Assembly: GCA_009801085.1 (NCBI GenBank)
Contig: VNWV01000008.1
Span: 1,240,001 to 1,304,000 of the forward strand
Source: Lasiodiplodia sp. COLG20
Lineage: Eukaryota; Ascomycota; Dothideomycetes; Botryosphaeriales; Botryosphaeriaceae
DNA length: 64,000 bases
Direction of reading: 5' to 3'
The translations under genes were made by a program, and so were the position numbers. Positions 1-12,352 of the stretch are shown here, piece after piece. The first letter of the stretch is position 1; each line of letters starts with the position of its first letter. Below the pieces are notes generated by a model. The model was not told where the DNA came from. It worked only from the letters and a program-made list of their open reading frames with translations, and did not search any database.

Positions 1-1037
1 GTTGAATTCTTCGAGGTGCTTCTTGAAGCTCTTCGCGGATGGTTTGGATCAAAGAGATGATTTCCAATATATATACTGATGCTTGCGAGACACCGGTGAC
101 TGCGCCAAGAACTTCCATTTTCCAAGGTTGCCGAATGTGGTAGCGGGATTTTGGAAGCATACATGGCTCTTTTAATCCTTGCCCTGGTGATCCTGCGACT
201 CTGCTGATATGCTTGCTTCCCTCCGATTTGCAATCAAGATAGCCTTGTCTTCATTGCCGCCTAAATACTGCCTTGAGCTTTGTGTAACAGTGGAACTATG
301 AATGCATGTGAGCCTTACCCCGCCTTTGTACGCCAAAAATCGCCTGAGCTGACAGATTAGCTGAGCAGGAATGAATATGCAGCGTGTGACCAGATGAAAG
401 GGTTCACTTATTTGCCACCCCACTAGATCTTCTACCACTCTAAACATCCCGCATCACAAAGGCGGCGATCCTTACTCTCATTCAAACCAATCAAATGAAA
501 GATTACGCGGCATTTGAGGCCTCAATCCTTGGCTAAAACATTTGTCGTACAAGCCTTGTTGCTTACTGACGCTCGGCAGATAGACTGCATTTTTACCAAT
601 ATAGACAGACCGTGATAGTGGAAAACGCCCTAGTGTGGTCTAGTCAGATACGGAAACTTCATTATAAATCTTATTCACTGCGTGAAGAAGCTGAAATTAA
701 ATTTTTGAGGGAGGCGATTGCTGTACAAGGTGGATAGCCGTGATACGAGCCCACCCAGGAAGCTTTTGCAACCTGGGCTTCGCAATTAAGCCTTATGGAT
801 AAGCCGTCAGCATCGAGTACAGAAATGTGGAAAAACGCCGTGGCTTGAAGCTGAATTTGCCTTAAATCGATCCGGTGACCTATTTGGCCGCCTGCAATAT
901 GAAGATAAGGTTATATATCTTGGCCCATTCATCTCTTGAGATAGTTCTATTAACCTTACTCCACAATCTGACTGTTGTAGAATCACGTTTCTAATTCTTT
1001 TACCTCCTTATTCCAATTTAATATTGACGCTCAACTA
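1..1037. other. Left edge, no gene supported
   Basis: Only short, unconvincing reading frames are present on both strands, with no family motif and no coherent splice structure. The sequence is fairly AT-rich and probably intergenic. The last 100 bases are the upstream region of the small membrane-protein gene that starts at 1038. Confidence 0.5.
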
Positions 1038-1701
1038 ATGTCACATACCATCCAAGGGAACAGAGCGGAAGCTGCAGATCATGTTGAGAACAGTCAAGGA
1101 AATTTTCTGAATACGAATGATCACTATGGGCCAACCATAAATCAGAATCTTGGACTAGAGGCTCTTCGACAAACTCCGCAGCTACATCGCAAACTTCCTA
1201 CATCAAGCAGACTACCAGTAAAATGGATCATCGCGGGGGGCGCAACTGTGGTCATCATTGCTGTTGTGCTTGGCAGCGTACTCGGAACGCTTCTCCCAAA
1301 ACATGAAGCCGAAACTCAAGATGGGTACGTTTGTAGAGCCACTGTTGAGGTGAGGCTGTGCTCGCTAACAAATACGATGGCTATGCAGAGACTATACCTC
1401 ACCAATGCCATCTCGTACACTGTCTTCCATGCCATCTACCACACATGAATCTGTCTTGTCTCCTGCTACTCGCACTGTCACCGTCACCGAAAGCCCAGGA
1501 AGTACCATCCCCAGTACCCAAACGTTCACCATAACAGAGCCCAATGCGACATGGACGGCGACTTGCAGCTGGGGCTGTCCGGGGTTCACGTGTCTCGGAG
1601 ATACGGACTGTGCAGACCCCTTCCCTTGCGAACGACAGGCAACGCCACCTACCTGTGCGTCGACATACATTCTCCGGTACACCTCTGTCGGAACTTTGTA
1701 A
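1038..1701 (+). CDS. Small single-pass membrane protein with Cys-rich tail
   Basis: Two exons, 1038-1324 and 1389-1701. The 64-nt intron starts GTACGT, has a GCTAACA branch point and ends GCAG, and it joins two different reading frames into one protein of about 200 residues. Residues 1-60 are polar. A hydrophobic segment at about 62-87 is a clear membrane span with no signal peptide in front, so a type II topology is likely. After it comes a Ser/Thr/Pro-rich linker and a C-terminal part with six or more cysteines (the CSWGCPGFTC pattern), expected outside the cell. I recognise no family, but this layout is common among fungal lineage-specific membrane proteins that sit beside HET genes. Function unknown. 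Confidence 0.6.
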
Positions 1702-2663
1702 TACATGACCTAGTCTTAGCAAATTTTCCAAAGCGTTTACAACGTAGTGCACTTGAGTACATTTGTTATCAAAGAGCTGCAAGATGTTTACGAGTGCCAA
1801 CTGTATAATGGTAAGACTATCTGGCGCGTATTTGAATTATGGATATGGGCAGCAATGCATCTTCCAGGCCACTGCCGCAATTGTGTGCTCGTGCAAAAGT
1901 GTCATTAGCGCTTGCTTCCACCAATCGCATTCTTTGTTGGTAAAGGCAGCTGCGATACGGTGTCTGCCTCGCACTGCCTGCAGATAAGCCTTGACCTACC
2001 CCGCTATTGCTGATAGCGGAATTTATTTACATGTGCGAGTTACACAGTATGCAGCTCGCTTAGAGTTGGCGGTTGTATCAATATTCCCGGTGAGCAAGGC
2101 TATCACAGGCCCGAATCAGCCGCTGATTATGTTTTTCAAGATGAAGTGGGGCTTTTAGACTGCACACTGAAATAGTAAGGCCGAAGAAGAGCGAGAATCT
2201 GCAGCTCCGGTACTCTGAAAGACAGCCTTCTGTTTGAACATTATGCGGAATGATTGCTCACACATCTGATCAAGGCGGCTGACTCTACTTTAATCCACAA
2301 ACAGGTCTTACTGTAGCACACCGAGTAGGCAGCTATCGCCTGAACGCCACCAATAAATTGCGCCAATGAAAGTCATCGGGTGCCTCAGCTGCGAAGTCGC
2401 GCTTCAACCCCACTTCATTTAGACCACAGAGGCATAGCTCATGAGCATTACACGTGTTCAGCCTCATGTGTGCATGGCTTTCACTTGACGATGGAGCAAT
2501 ATAAAGAACATAACGACCTGATAGACTGAAATAGCCTTGTTTGTTCCATGCCCAGTTTTCTAAGACACTTGGTCCTCGTTCACTTGATAGCAGCTGTGGC
2601 AGTACTCCCTGTGACAGCCTGAAAGCCTTTCTCGACAGCATTAGCCCAAAACACACTACTCTG
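1702..2663. other. Intergenic, upstream of first HET gene
   Basis: No gene is supported. A perfect 7-bp hairpin (CCGCTAT and ATAGCGG around 2001-2019) lies here. The frame of the following HET gene stays open back to about 2541, but without an ATG, so an unrecognised 5' exon could end in this stretch. Confidence 0.4.
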
Positions 2664-5237
2664 ATGGATCACCTGAGTCTTGAATTGCACGGAAACCTCA
2701 AATACATACCCTACCTTCGTGGATTCAAGTACGATCCCAAAGACGGGTTCCACGCCTTCCCCGAAAAATCTGGATGGAAGATCAACAATCGACATGGCTG
2801 CGAGCCCATAGAAAACCATCAGGTGGATTTCCTCCGTTTCCTTCAAGCATGGCTCTTCTTTGGTCTTCTCCATACCGTACTTTCGGATTCAATCAAGGAT
2901 TTTGATGTCCACCAAGAATTCACGACTGTAGCGGGTCACCTCACCACGGAATCACTCCCGAAGCATTTAGAAAGTTGGAAAAAATACGAGGAAAATCAGC
3001 TGGAGGAATCCCAAAACGACCTTGAACCCAGAAAATCTTACAGCATTCGAATGATTCGCATCAAAATGGCTCTTGATCGTGCCAAGGGCGTTATAAGGCG
3101 GTATTGCTCGCTCGACGGCATTACACCCACCATAGACGAGTACGCGGTTCCTCGTGACCGCCAAGGCAACATTTTCGACCTTATTTCACTCTCATTGATT
3201 GTACTGGGCGAAACGCTTTCGAACGCGAAGGCCAAAATAGTCGAGCAAATTGGGTTCAAAATCACGGGCTGGCATTGTGATGCTACCGAAGGATGGGGCA
3301 CAAGTAAGCTCGTCAAGAGCGAGATGTGTGTTGATTGGTGCGCGAAGACCCTGCATGCATTCCAAGGAGAGTTTTGTGGAAACACTACCGGCTTGCTTGC
3401 AGCCTTCTCGTTGCAGCCATTTCTCAACCAGGATCACAAGATGTGCACGTCTCAACTATGCAAGCTCAGTCATATGGAAGATAAAGATAGATACGAGACG
3501 AGACATCAAGAGAGTTGTGATCAGAGAAATTGCGGTTGGGGTGGTATCGAGCCAAAACGACTTCAGACCATCATCAGGAAAGGCTCGATACCCCTCTTGC
3601 TTCTGCGAGATGGTGGTGCCTCAATACCGACAACTGTCAAGCTTACAGACATCTCCAAATGTAAAGATTACGCCACTATATCACATGTTTGGTCGGATGG
3701 TTATGGCAACCCGAAGGAGAACAAAATGCGCAGCTGTCAGCTGGAGTTCTTGAGACGTGCGTTGCATAGTGTGAACGCAGGCCAAAATAAGAGCAAAGAA
3801 ATTGCATTCTGGATAGATACCCTTGCGATCCCAATTGGGGAAGACTACAAGGACGAAAGGAGGATCGCGATCAGGAAAATTCACGAGACCTTTGCCCGCT
3901 CCCGCTACACTATTGTTATCGACAGGGAACTCTGCCAAAGAAGGGCCGGCGACAAATACCACGAGATCGCCATGAGAATTCTAGCTAGCGGGTGGATGCG
4001 GCGTCTGTGGACCCTTCAAGAGGCCTACTTGAGCGACAAAATTCTCTTCAAGTTTCTGGACGAAAAGGCCTTGGATCTGGAGGAGCTGGAAGCAATGTAT
4101 CCCTCGGCAAATACTACGTTGAACTCCTCCATGCCTTCAGTAGCCCGAGTCTACTTCCATAGCCTACTCGGAAACGCTAGACGAGCTCGGATACAGGACA
4201 TGACAGCAAAGGAAAGCTTGAGCTTAATTGCTTCAGTTTGGAAAGCCACACAATGGAGAACAACCACACACAAGCAGCATGAAGTATTGGCTCTTGCAAC
4301 GCTTTTTAACCTCAACACTGGGCGTTTGGAAGATGTAGACTCTCTCAGTCCGGCCTTTGTAGCTGGCAAGGACGATGCTCATCTCGAGGAGAACATGTGC
4401 AATTTGTTGGAATCGCTTGAAAAAGCCTATCCTGGTTCGATACCAGCTGGAATAATCTTCCTCCCTGGACAGAGATTGACCAAGAAAGGATTTGGATGGG
4501 CTCCGAGTACGTGGCTATCGGGCCAAGTTGTTGATTATCCTGATCCACTGGCGATTGACGCTCCAACCACAAAATTGGTCCGTGATGAGGGACTGTACGT
4601 TCAACTACCTGGCTTCCTGTTACATTCACCGCCCGGTACAAGTCCAATTGCCCAGATGGATGAAGAGATGCTCCTTCATTTTCCTGTGGACAGCACACTC
4701 TCAGAATGGTACGAAGTCAAGTACGCCGACATGGAAAATCAGCAAGAGCTTAGTCGTCTCTTTGCAGACGACGTTGCGAATCCCAAGAGTTATGCGATAA
4801 TTCTACCACGTCAGCGCCCACGAGATATCAAAGAGATTGCGCTCATGGTCAGAATTGGTTATCCACAAGTTCAACGATCCTTTCATCACAAGAAAGAAAC
4901 CCAAATTCACAATGCGTATATTGTATTCCGAATTTGGGTCCAAAAGATCACTTCTGTAAGCGAAGCCGACATCAAAAGATATTACGAAAAGCCCAAGCGT
5001 GATGTTGACGATAGAAATGATGACAAGAGCGTCGGCGAACAGGTCTTCGGTGAGATACTTGACCATGATCAAATGTGGTGTGTGGACCAGGAATTGGATT
5101 ATAGTGCACCACTACAAGACTCAATCCCGGAATCCTCGAAGGTAGTGCCAAAGCGGACAAAAAGAATGGGCCTAAAGAACTTTTTTCGAGCACAAAAGAC
5201 CAAAAAAGATGGAGGAATGTCCAGTGGAAGTGAATGA
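2664..5237 (+). CDS. HET-domain protein 1 (857 aa)
   Basis: A single long exon. The frame is open from 2541, but the first in-frame ATG is at 2664 and I use it; an upstream spliced exon is possible. All three hallmarks of the heterokaryon-incompatibility (HET) domain are visible: YATISHVW at residues 336-343 (usual form ALSYxWG), FWIDTLAIP at 382-390 (usual LWIDALCINQ) and WMRRLWTLQEA at 444-454. The domain therefore lies in the middle, after about 330 residues of unknown N-terminus that include a Cys/His-rich patch just before it. The tail is lysine-rich. HET proteins trigger cell death when genetically different hyphae fuse; that role is inferred from family. The second motif is divergent (no CINQ), as in a HET subgroup with a long N-terminus. 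Confidence 0.85.
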   Translation: MDHLSLELHGNLKYIPYLRGFKYDPKDGFHAFPEKSGWKINNRHGCEPIENHQVDFLRFLQAWLFFGLLHTVLSDSIKDFDVHQEFTTVAGHLTTESLPKHLESWKKYEENQLEESQNDLEPRKSYSIRMIRIKMALDRAKGVIRRYCSLDGITPTIDEYAVPRDRQGNIFDLISLSLIVLGETLSNAKAKIVEQIGFKITGWHCDATEGWGTSKLVKSEMCVDWCAKTLHAFQGEFCGNTTGLLAAFSLQPFLNQDHKMCTSQLCKLSHMEDKDRYETRHQESCDQRNCGWGGIEPKRLQTIIRKGSIPLLLLRDGGASIPTTVKLTDISKCKDYATISHVWSDGYGNPKENKMRSCQLEFLRRALHSVNAGQNKSKEIAFWIDTLAIPIGEDYKDERRIAIRKIHETFARSRYTIVIDRELCQRRAGDKYHEIAMRILASGWMRRLWTLQEAYLSDKILFKFLDEKALDLEELEAMYPSANTTLNSSMPSVARVYFHSLLGNARRARIQDMTAKESLSLIASVWKATQWRTTTHKQHEVLALATLFNLNTGRLEDVDSLSPAFVAGKDDAHLEENMCNLLESLEKAYPGSIPAGIIFLPGQRLTKKGFGWAPSTWLSGQVVDYPDPLAIDAPTTKLVRDEGLYVQLPGFLLHSPPGTSPIAQMDEEMLLHFPVDSTLSEWYEVKYADMENQQELSRLFADDVANPKSYAIILPRQRPRDIKEIALMVRIGYPQVQRSFHHKKETQIHNAYIVFRIWVQKITSVSEADIKRYYEKPKRDVDDRNDDKSVGEQVFGEILDHDQMWCVDQELDYSAPLQDSIPESSKVVPKRTKRMGLKNFFRAQKTKKDGGMSSGSE

Positions 5238-8200
5238 AGCTTGACAAACGGGGCTTGGTCGTTTTATGCACAGAGTAAGAACGTCCTTGAATTAATGTCA
5301 ACAAGCTGAAGCCGGCCAAGAACACAAAGATTGAGAACATCCTTTTATTATTTCAAATTGCTCATGATTTCGAGATTCGTTGGAAATCCTTACCTATACG
5401 GTATTATTCAAAGTAATTTTCTATTTACATTCACATGAAAACTCAACGTAAGCAAGTCTTGTCAGAAAATAGTAGATATAGTATATTTCGTTCTCGTGAC
5501 GACGCTTCAACTGCTACGTGATATGTTACGAACAGATGAAGCATCCTTTATAGCGCATTCGTGGATGTGGGGAACCAGAATGCTTTCTCAAGATACAAGT
5601 CCATTCTTTGAGCGATGATGTTCATGTGATAGTGCATTGTAAAGCTCTGCTCTCTCTAAAAATAATCTTTCACCGAAGCAGGCAAACTCAGCGTGTGGTT
5701 TGCCTCATGTCGACTGCGTGCTAGCCTTGTCATAACCCGCTTCTGATGACAGCGGTATCTTATCAACGTGTGGAAGATACACGTTGTTCAGTCTGTTTAG
5801 GGTGATAAGCAGCAGTGGGGATTTTTCGCATGCTCAGATCCGCAGCTGACCAACCTAATGCGAAAAAGCTGAGTCATTCGACCGCACATGAGATGAAAAG
5901 CAAAAAACAAGGCGCTCCAAAGCTTCGGTGTCACAAAAGGCAGCCTTGTGTCTGACAGTCTCCACACCGCTCCAGCTTTTGGGTCACGAGGACGCGCAGT
6001 GCAGCTTGCGCCAGCCTCTACGGCTTTTGGAAGCCCTTTTCTACAACCTCGTCTGCAAAGCGTGAAGCGACAAACACCCATCAAATTACTGGTGCTGCAT
6101 GTATTTCTCTAACAGAGCCGCTTCTTCTGCTGAGTTAGTCTCGTGCGTGTTGCAAAGTCAGTTTGTGTAGTCTTGAAATGGCGAATATGGAGAGCCGAAA
6201 TATCTGGGTGAGAATACACAGTCCACCTACAGATATCATCGTTCAGAAGGGTTCTCCGTGTCAATTAGCCTGGCTTGACGCTTAAAAATGGCTTCATCTA
6301 TTGCATTAGTCTTGTATTGGATAAAGGGTGTGCGCCCGTGCGGTAGTTGTAGTAGCGGCTTCCATCCTCGTAGGTGTAGTTGTGTGCGGTGTGAGCGGGT
6401 GTTGACCGAATTGAGGGAGTTGGTCTCTGCGATGGGGATGTTCCGAGTGTTCACATTTGAGTTTGATTGTGCGATTCGGCAGGTTTGTGTAAAGCGAGCT
6501 TCTGAGAACATTAAAGAGAATCGTTCCAGCTAAAGGGCCAGCGTGAATCAATTTTTCGCACATTTCATGGGTGGTCGAAGTTATCGTTCGGACGAAAATG
6601 TCGAATTTAACAATTATACATTCACGTCCGGACAGTAGCTTCAACTGACGACACAAGTCGAATAGTTTTGTAGATATTGTGAAAATGGATTATTTCTTTC
6701 CAAAACTCTGCTATTTTTCACACTGGCCGTTGGCGGCAGAACCCCTGTAAATGTGGGGCGGCTCGGGCGGGAGGATGCGGCACAGTCGAACCAGAGACGT
6801 TTATCTGGCACTTGCGGGAAAACAGACGGCAGGATTCTCCGCGAAGCGAGATCCGAACTCTCTAAGGTGGGGAATGCGGACGCCTGTCGATTAAGTTTTT
6901 GCTCGGTCCATGCCTTTCGGTTCCGGCGCCTTGGGTTGTCGTTACAGTTGTGTCTGATTTCACTTCGTACGAAAGCGTCCAACGACTTTGCCTAGAGATG
7001 AAACTGCAAATGCTTCTTCAAAGCTTTCTACGTTTTCCTTTCATCTAATAAACGCTGGACACGCATGGCTAGGTTTGAGTAGTAGTCGTGGTAACCTTGG
7101 AATGAGTCAGTTCCACTCGCCAAACCACCGTCGGGTAAGAAGGTGAGCCTAGGAAATCCGAGCAAAACCAATCAACGCAAAATCAACCAACAGTTGAAGG
7201 TGAGGTTCATTGCCAGTCGGAAGGCAAAATAGAATGCCAAGTGTAATGGAAAAGCTTGGACTGAGACCAAAAATGGCTGTATCAGGAGAGAGGGGAAAGA
7301 CGTCGAGAAGAACAAATTTGCAGAGGCAAGTGCGACTTAAAATTGGATGAAGCAGCAAACATTAGACCCGTTGTATTGTAATACCCGAGGGCCCCTAAAA
7401 CGGAGACGTTGCGCATATCTGTATTTGTTGCTTTGCAAATACACACGCTTTCAAAGAGAGGAAAAGGCAAGCAGAGGCCATTGCAAACCATCTGGAATTG
7501 AGGAAAAAGTATTTCTGTTACGGAACTGACACACCGCTTTCGAAGGCATGATGTAAAAGGTAGTAGAACGCAATAAGAGGTGGGATAAGACTTTAACGAG
7601 ATGTTTGTGACTTATCGTGTAAAAACGGGAATAATGGAAAGGCAAGAAGAGACACACAACGTTTTAAAAAACTTGTATCTTTGAGAAACATCTTACGCAC
7701 TACGAGTTGTAGGCCGGCGAGTGGTTTTGGATCGAGGAGGCGAGAGCGTACGCCACCATCACTACAAAAAGAGAAACGGTCAGGGGCTACCGCGTCGCTT
7801 CATCGGCGAACCATGTGTGCAAGGTCACTTGGACCCTATACCTCAAACGTGGCCGTGAATAAGTTACAGTAGATTATTCGGAGGAAAGCGAAGAGTATGT
7901 TGGTCTATTTCCCTGCAATCGTGTGGTGAGTTGTTTAGAAGGCCGGTCACGCGGCATTAGTGGCGTCATATGTAGGGGTTTGGAAAGAGAAAGCAGAATG
8001 CTTGGTGGGGTGGCGCAATATGTCGTATTCGTATGATCCGAGCGGTCCGTAATGCAGTCTCTTCGTCTGCACGAGATGCAAGACCGAGGATAATCCCTCC
8101 AGATTAATAAAATTATGTGTCGGCGAAGGCCCCGGGAAAAGCAGCTCGGCGAAGCATTGGCCGGGCGAGTTGGTGGGTGCTCGATTTTCTTGTGGCCGAG

Positions 8201-9361
8201 TGCGGAGGGGGAAGTGTTGATATGCAATCTCGGCACAGCCAAGAAGCGGGAAAGCAGGTCGGGCAGCTAGTCAGGCACAAGACAACGCAGTCGACCGGAT
8301 AAAACGCGGATAGAGTTCAAACGCCAGGACTTGCATCGATCCTTCTCTCGGGTCACAGTAGCATGCAACGGTCGCCGGCCTAGATTCTACGCTAGTGCAG
8401 TGGGCAGAGGTCATGTTTTGGAGGGTTATTCTCACCCAACAGGCCGAGAGACTGAGGAGACAGTCAGCCTGGATGAGGAACGACTGCCGGGGAAAGGGCC
8501 GAGTGGGGGGTAGGGTGACGTCGGTGCGTTGCTACGGTGGAGGAGCTGGAGCCCCAGAGCGGAGCAGCACGGCACAAGTCCGGCACTTTCGGCTCCCAGT
8601 CGGATGGTGCATTCCCGTCGCTTGGGTGCGGCACAGAACCATGTTCTGCAGGCGTGTGGAATCTGGGGTAAACACCAACACCCCACGGCCATGACACCGA
8701 CGCCTCGCCCGCCAGCTCTTATACCTACTCAAAACTCTTAGCCAGGACGGCTGTGCAGAGTCAAGAGCGCGCAGTGACGACGCCCAGACCGCGGCCGAGG
8801 CCCAAAGCGGCTCTCTCCGTAGGGCGGCCCACCGAATCACACCCGTCACGCGATTCCGGAGAGACCATGAGGCTCCAGCACTCCGGCTTGGCGCAGAAAC
8901 CGGTCTGCGGGTGCCGGCGGGGGCTTCTAGACGTTGCTTGATCTGGAATGCGTGATTTAGCTGTCGGCACTTTGAAGAGTCTGCTCGTGGTGGCTGGCGC
9001 GTAAGCTGCCGTTTCGGGTCGGAAGTGGCTGCAGTTGCCTGTTCGGGCGGGCGTGGCGCCCTTGTCGGTCATGCACTCCGCATTGACGGCCTGGCAGAAT
9101 CGCGGGGAGCAGTGTCGATCCTCCGCACGGTGAGCTCACCACGAGATCATGGAAATTTCTTGCGGCCACGCCGACTCACTCACTGCCGTGCTGTATAGCG
9201 GCCCGGACCCCATCCCCTCTTTGGTCAAGCTTTGGTACACGCCGGCCGCCTTCGGTGCCGAATTGCATCGACAATGGCCGTCATCATGAGTCGCCATGGA
9301 CTACAAATAGGGCACCAGATCCCACGACTAGCACAGCAGCGTGCTCTTCAAGGCTGCAACC
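5238..9361. other. 4-kb gene-poor stretch
   Basis: No convincing gene on either strand. Short frames show no family motifs and no consistent splicing. One complete copy of the window's short inverted-repeat element lies at 6568-6651. A CCGCT/AGCGG hairpin at 5737-5755 resembles the one near 2001. GC content rises from about 8 kb onward towards the next gene. This is plausibly degenerated repeat-derived DNA separating HET gene 1 from the rest of the block. Confidence 0.5.
6568..6651. mobile_element. Short inverted-repeat element, copy A (84 bp)
   Basis: The left end (6568-6594) and the reverse complement of the right end (6625-6651) match over most of their 27 bases around the shared core GAAG-TAtCGTtCGGACG. 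The interior is about 30 bp and AT-rich. It is more diverged than the 38.06-kb copy, so probably older. The size and ends fit a non-autonomous MITE-like element, but with no internal coding capacity the mobilising enzyme cannot be named. Confidence 0.65.
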
Positions 9362-10916
9362 ATGTTCGGCGCCTCGTCTCTCCCCAGATTAGCGGGCCTG
9401 CTGTGCCTCAGTGCCAGCGTCGCCCAGGCCGCGCTCCAAACCGGCAAGTGCGAAAATGTGCGCTTTGAGAACAAGCCGCGCACCTTCGTCATGACCGACA
9501 TCTCCAACGAACCCGACGACCAGATGAGTTTGGTTCGCCTCCTGACTCACTCCAACGAGCTGGACATCATCAACATCGCCGCCGTCACTTCCGTCTGGAA
9601 GAACGACTCGATCGACACCCCCTCCATCTTCGGCGTCATTAGCGGCTTCGGCGATGTCCGCGATAACCTCAACGCCAACGTCCCCGAGGCTGGTGTCTAT
9701 CCCACTGCTGAGGAGATCGCAGCAAAGGTTGTCGTCGGCCACTCGGTCTACGGCCTGGCAGCCCTGAAGGAGTCCACTCCTAGCAACGCCTCGACTGCCC
9801 TGGTCGCCGCCGCTGACGCATCCGAGGAGCCGCTGTGGGTTCTTGCCTGGGGTGGCGCCAATGTCCTCGCCGAGGCCCTCAACCAGGTCAAGCAGGAGCG
9901 TACTGAGGATGAAGTGGCCGCTTTCGTGAGCAAGCTCCGCGTCTACGCCATCTCTGACCAGGACAACTCCGGCCCCTGGATCCGCTGGAACTTCCCCACC
10001 CTCTTCTACATCGTCTCCATCCACGGCTTCAGCGAGTACTCCATTCCCACTTGGATCGTAAGCACCCTATCAAATCCCCCCTGACCACTGACACTAACTT
10101 TCCACCAGGGCATCTCCGGCGAAGCTCTCCGCCCCTTCGACAAGGGCGGTCCGGACTCGAGCCTCGTCACCAACGACTGGCTGCAGGACAACATCCGCAT
10201 CGGCTCGCTGGGCTCGCACTACCTGAACTGGTCGTACATCATGGAGGGCGACACGCCGTCCTTCCTGGGCCTGCTGCCCAACGGCCTCAACGCCCCCGAG
10301 CACCCCGAGTGGGGTGGATGGGGCGGCCGCTACATCCTGGCCGACGCGTCGGGCGAGACGGCCACGTACAGCGACGCCTCCGACTTCGCCATCGGCCTCA
10401 ACAACGACACCTTCTTCTCCAAGTACGCCTCCATCTGGCGCTGGCGCTCGGCCTTCCAGTACGACTTCGCCGCCCGCATGCAGTGGTCCGTCAACGCCGA
10501 CCCGGCCGACGCCAACCACCACCCCGTCGCCGTCGTCAACGGCTCGTGCGGCCTCGACGCCCTCGAGGTCGAGTACAAGCTCGGCGACTCCGTCGTCCTC
10601 GATGCTGGCGAGTCGTGGGATCCGGATGGAGATGACCTGAGCTTCGAGTGGTGGCACTACCGCGAGCCGTCCATGAGGCTGGAGGGAGATATCCCCCGTG
10701 TCTCGCCCAACGTGACTTTCACCCCGCTGGATGAGAGTGGCAGCCTCGTTGAGGTCACGCCTCAGAACAACTTGGTGAGTGCCTACGTTATTCTATTTCG
10801 ATGTTCTTCTTTTGCTGACTTTCTGGTAGACGATCCATGTCATCCTTAATGTCCAGGATGCGCGCCCCATGAACCTGACGGCGTACAGGAGAATCATTTT
10901 CAAGCCTACTGCTTGA
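9362..10916 (+). CDS. Secreted DUF1593 (nucleoside-hydrolase-like) protein, 482 aa
   Basis: Three exons: 9362-10057, 10109-10774 and 10830-10916, with introns of 51 and 55 nt that keep one frame. The start is the ATG at 9362; a hydrophobic signal peptide follows (about residues 1-21, ending SVAQA). The early motif TDISNEPDDQMS, the WGGANVL motif and the DQDNSGPW and WGGWGGRY motifs are characteristic of the DUF1593 family, whose fold resembles inosine-uridine nucleoside hydrolases. The C-terminus, with an AGESWDPDGDDLSFEWW motif, is the beta-sandwich domain usual in this family. Members are often annotated as cellulose-binding or sugar-binding secreted proteins; the substrate is not established. 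Coding GC is much higher than in the DNA on either side. Confidence 0.9.
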
Positions 10917-11640
10917 GCGCGTTTAGAAGAGATGTGTAAATAATGAATGTAATTATGAGTAATCAAGAGAAACCTGCAACAAGCAAATTTTCAGAAGCAT
11001 CATCTATGAACATCTCAATGTGATTAAGTCGGACAAAGAACCCAGTCTTCAGTGACAATACGCCAGCCAATTTCTCGTCAAATAAGAGTATATTATACCT
11101 TTTTATGCAGTTTGCTGTACCAAGCTAAACCAAAGGCTTCGTGGATATATTGGCTTTACAGGATTGAGCTTTTGCTTAAAGAAAGTACTCCAGCAACACG
11201 AACAACTATAAGTATTTATGAATTTTATTGTGTATGGTGTACCACTGGGTTTGATGGGTGAGCAATTACTCAGAAAGACACGAAAGCTTTCTCTTCCCAA
11301 TGTGGGCAATCAAAGCACGTACAATAATATGGAGACATAATCTATTTTTGAACATCAATTGGCCTCTAAGTTGGAGCTATCAGCAACCACACGGTCATAA
11401 ACTCCACAGCAAAGACAGGCGCACCGGACCGGAACCCGACGACTGACGGAATAATCAATACTTTTCCGGCCCCGCCAGATATCGACCTTCTTACTAAAGT
11501 TCTATTATTTAGGAGGGCCGGAATGACGCTTTCAATATCCCAGTCATCTGGAGGGTGGCTTGATAATTCTGGAGATCCAGAAGCACACGTTTGCCGGTTA
11601 AACTGATGCATGAGGACATGGTCAGGCGTCAAAGTGGTCA
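10917..11640. other. Intergenic, AT-rich
   Basis: 3' flank of the DUF1593 gene followed by AT-rich DNA. No gene is supported, and no remains of the N-terminal part of the DUF3176-like gene were recognised. Confidence 0.4.
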
Positions 11641-12352
11641 GTACCTGAACCTACGTGATTTAATTACTTGACTCCTAACCAAACGCTGTGACAGACTAAC
11701 GGAAGCTTGAGTTATACAACACCAAACTCGCCGCTATCTGGCGTGGAATTCACCAACGGTTCTTACATGTTTACCTCGAATATTACGGAGCGCCCGTGGA
11801 CGAACTCATCGTTCCAAATCACAAGCCCGGACCTCATCAGTATCTCAAAATTTGTGAATCAGACGTTCCAATTCTCTCTTCGTCTGACGCATCAACCTCG
11901 TCGAAGCCCGGCGCGCTCAACCCCAGCCGCCAGCTACTGGGTGTAGCAAATATCTCCAGGACATTCCAGAGCATTGCTGATAGCCTTAAATTTCAAATAG
12001 GGAAGGGAAAAAACACAATCGCTGTACTGGGACAGTGCTCCAGCCAGCAACCTTTATGGTTGTTCAGTGGGAATGGCTTATACTGCCTGGCGTACTGGTC
12101 CTTCTAAGTGTGGCTTTCCTCGCTGTGACACTGATAGTGAACAGGCATAAGGGCGCCTCGGTTTGCAAGTCTGGTCTCTTCCCTCTGCCGTTCCACGGTG
12201 TGGTTGGTTTTGACCGGGAAGACTTGGCTACAGAAGATCGGAGTGCCATTGGCAAGATCGCCCGAGGAGTGAAAGTCCGGCTACGGAGAGACGAAAAAGA
12301 TGTAGCATATTTCATTAAAGATAAGAGTAGACACTGTACCCAGGTTCAATGA
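11641..12352 (+). pseudogene. Decayed DUF3176-like membrane protein gene (3' remnant)
   Basis: Three frames carry pieces in the right order. 11695-11946 encodes a polar segment rich in Asn-X-Ser/Thr sites. A second frame encodes the stretch ANISRTFQSIADSLK. A third (about 12035-12352) encodes the membrane span VVQWEWLILPGVLVLLSVAF followed by a cytoplasmic tail with KSGLFPLPFHG. A last external segment, then a Trp-containing membrane helix and a tail that starts K-S-x-LFPLLFHG, is how the fungal DUF3176 family ends. An intron-like GTACCT...CTAAC...ACAG sits at 11641-11694, with a stop just upstream in the matching frame. The N-terminal two thirds of the protein are missing and the frames do not join without a shift, so I call it a remnant. 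The family assignment is from pattern memory. Confidence 0.5.

Noticed and set aside
6641..6995. Possible transposon end near the inverted-repeat copy A (GTAAATGTGG string, similar to one near 60556)
   Set aside because: Only a few bases agree, no partner end in inverse orientation was found, and no transposase fragment lies between.
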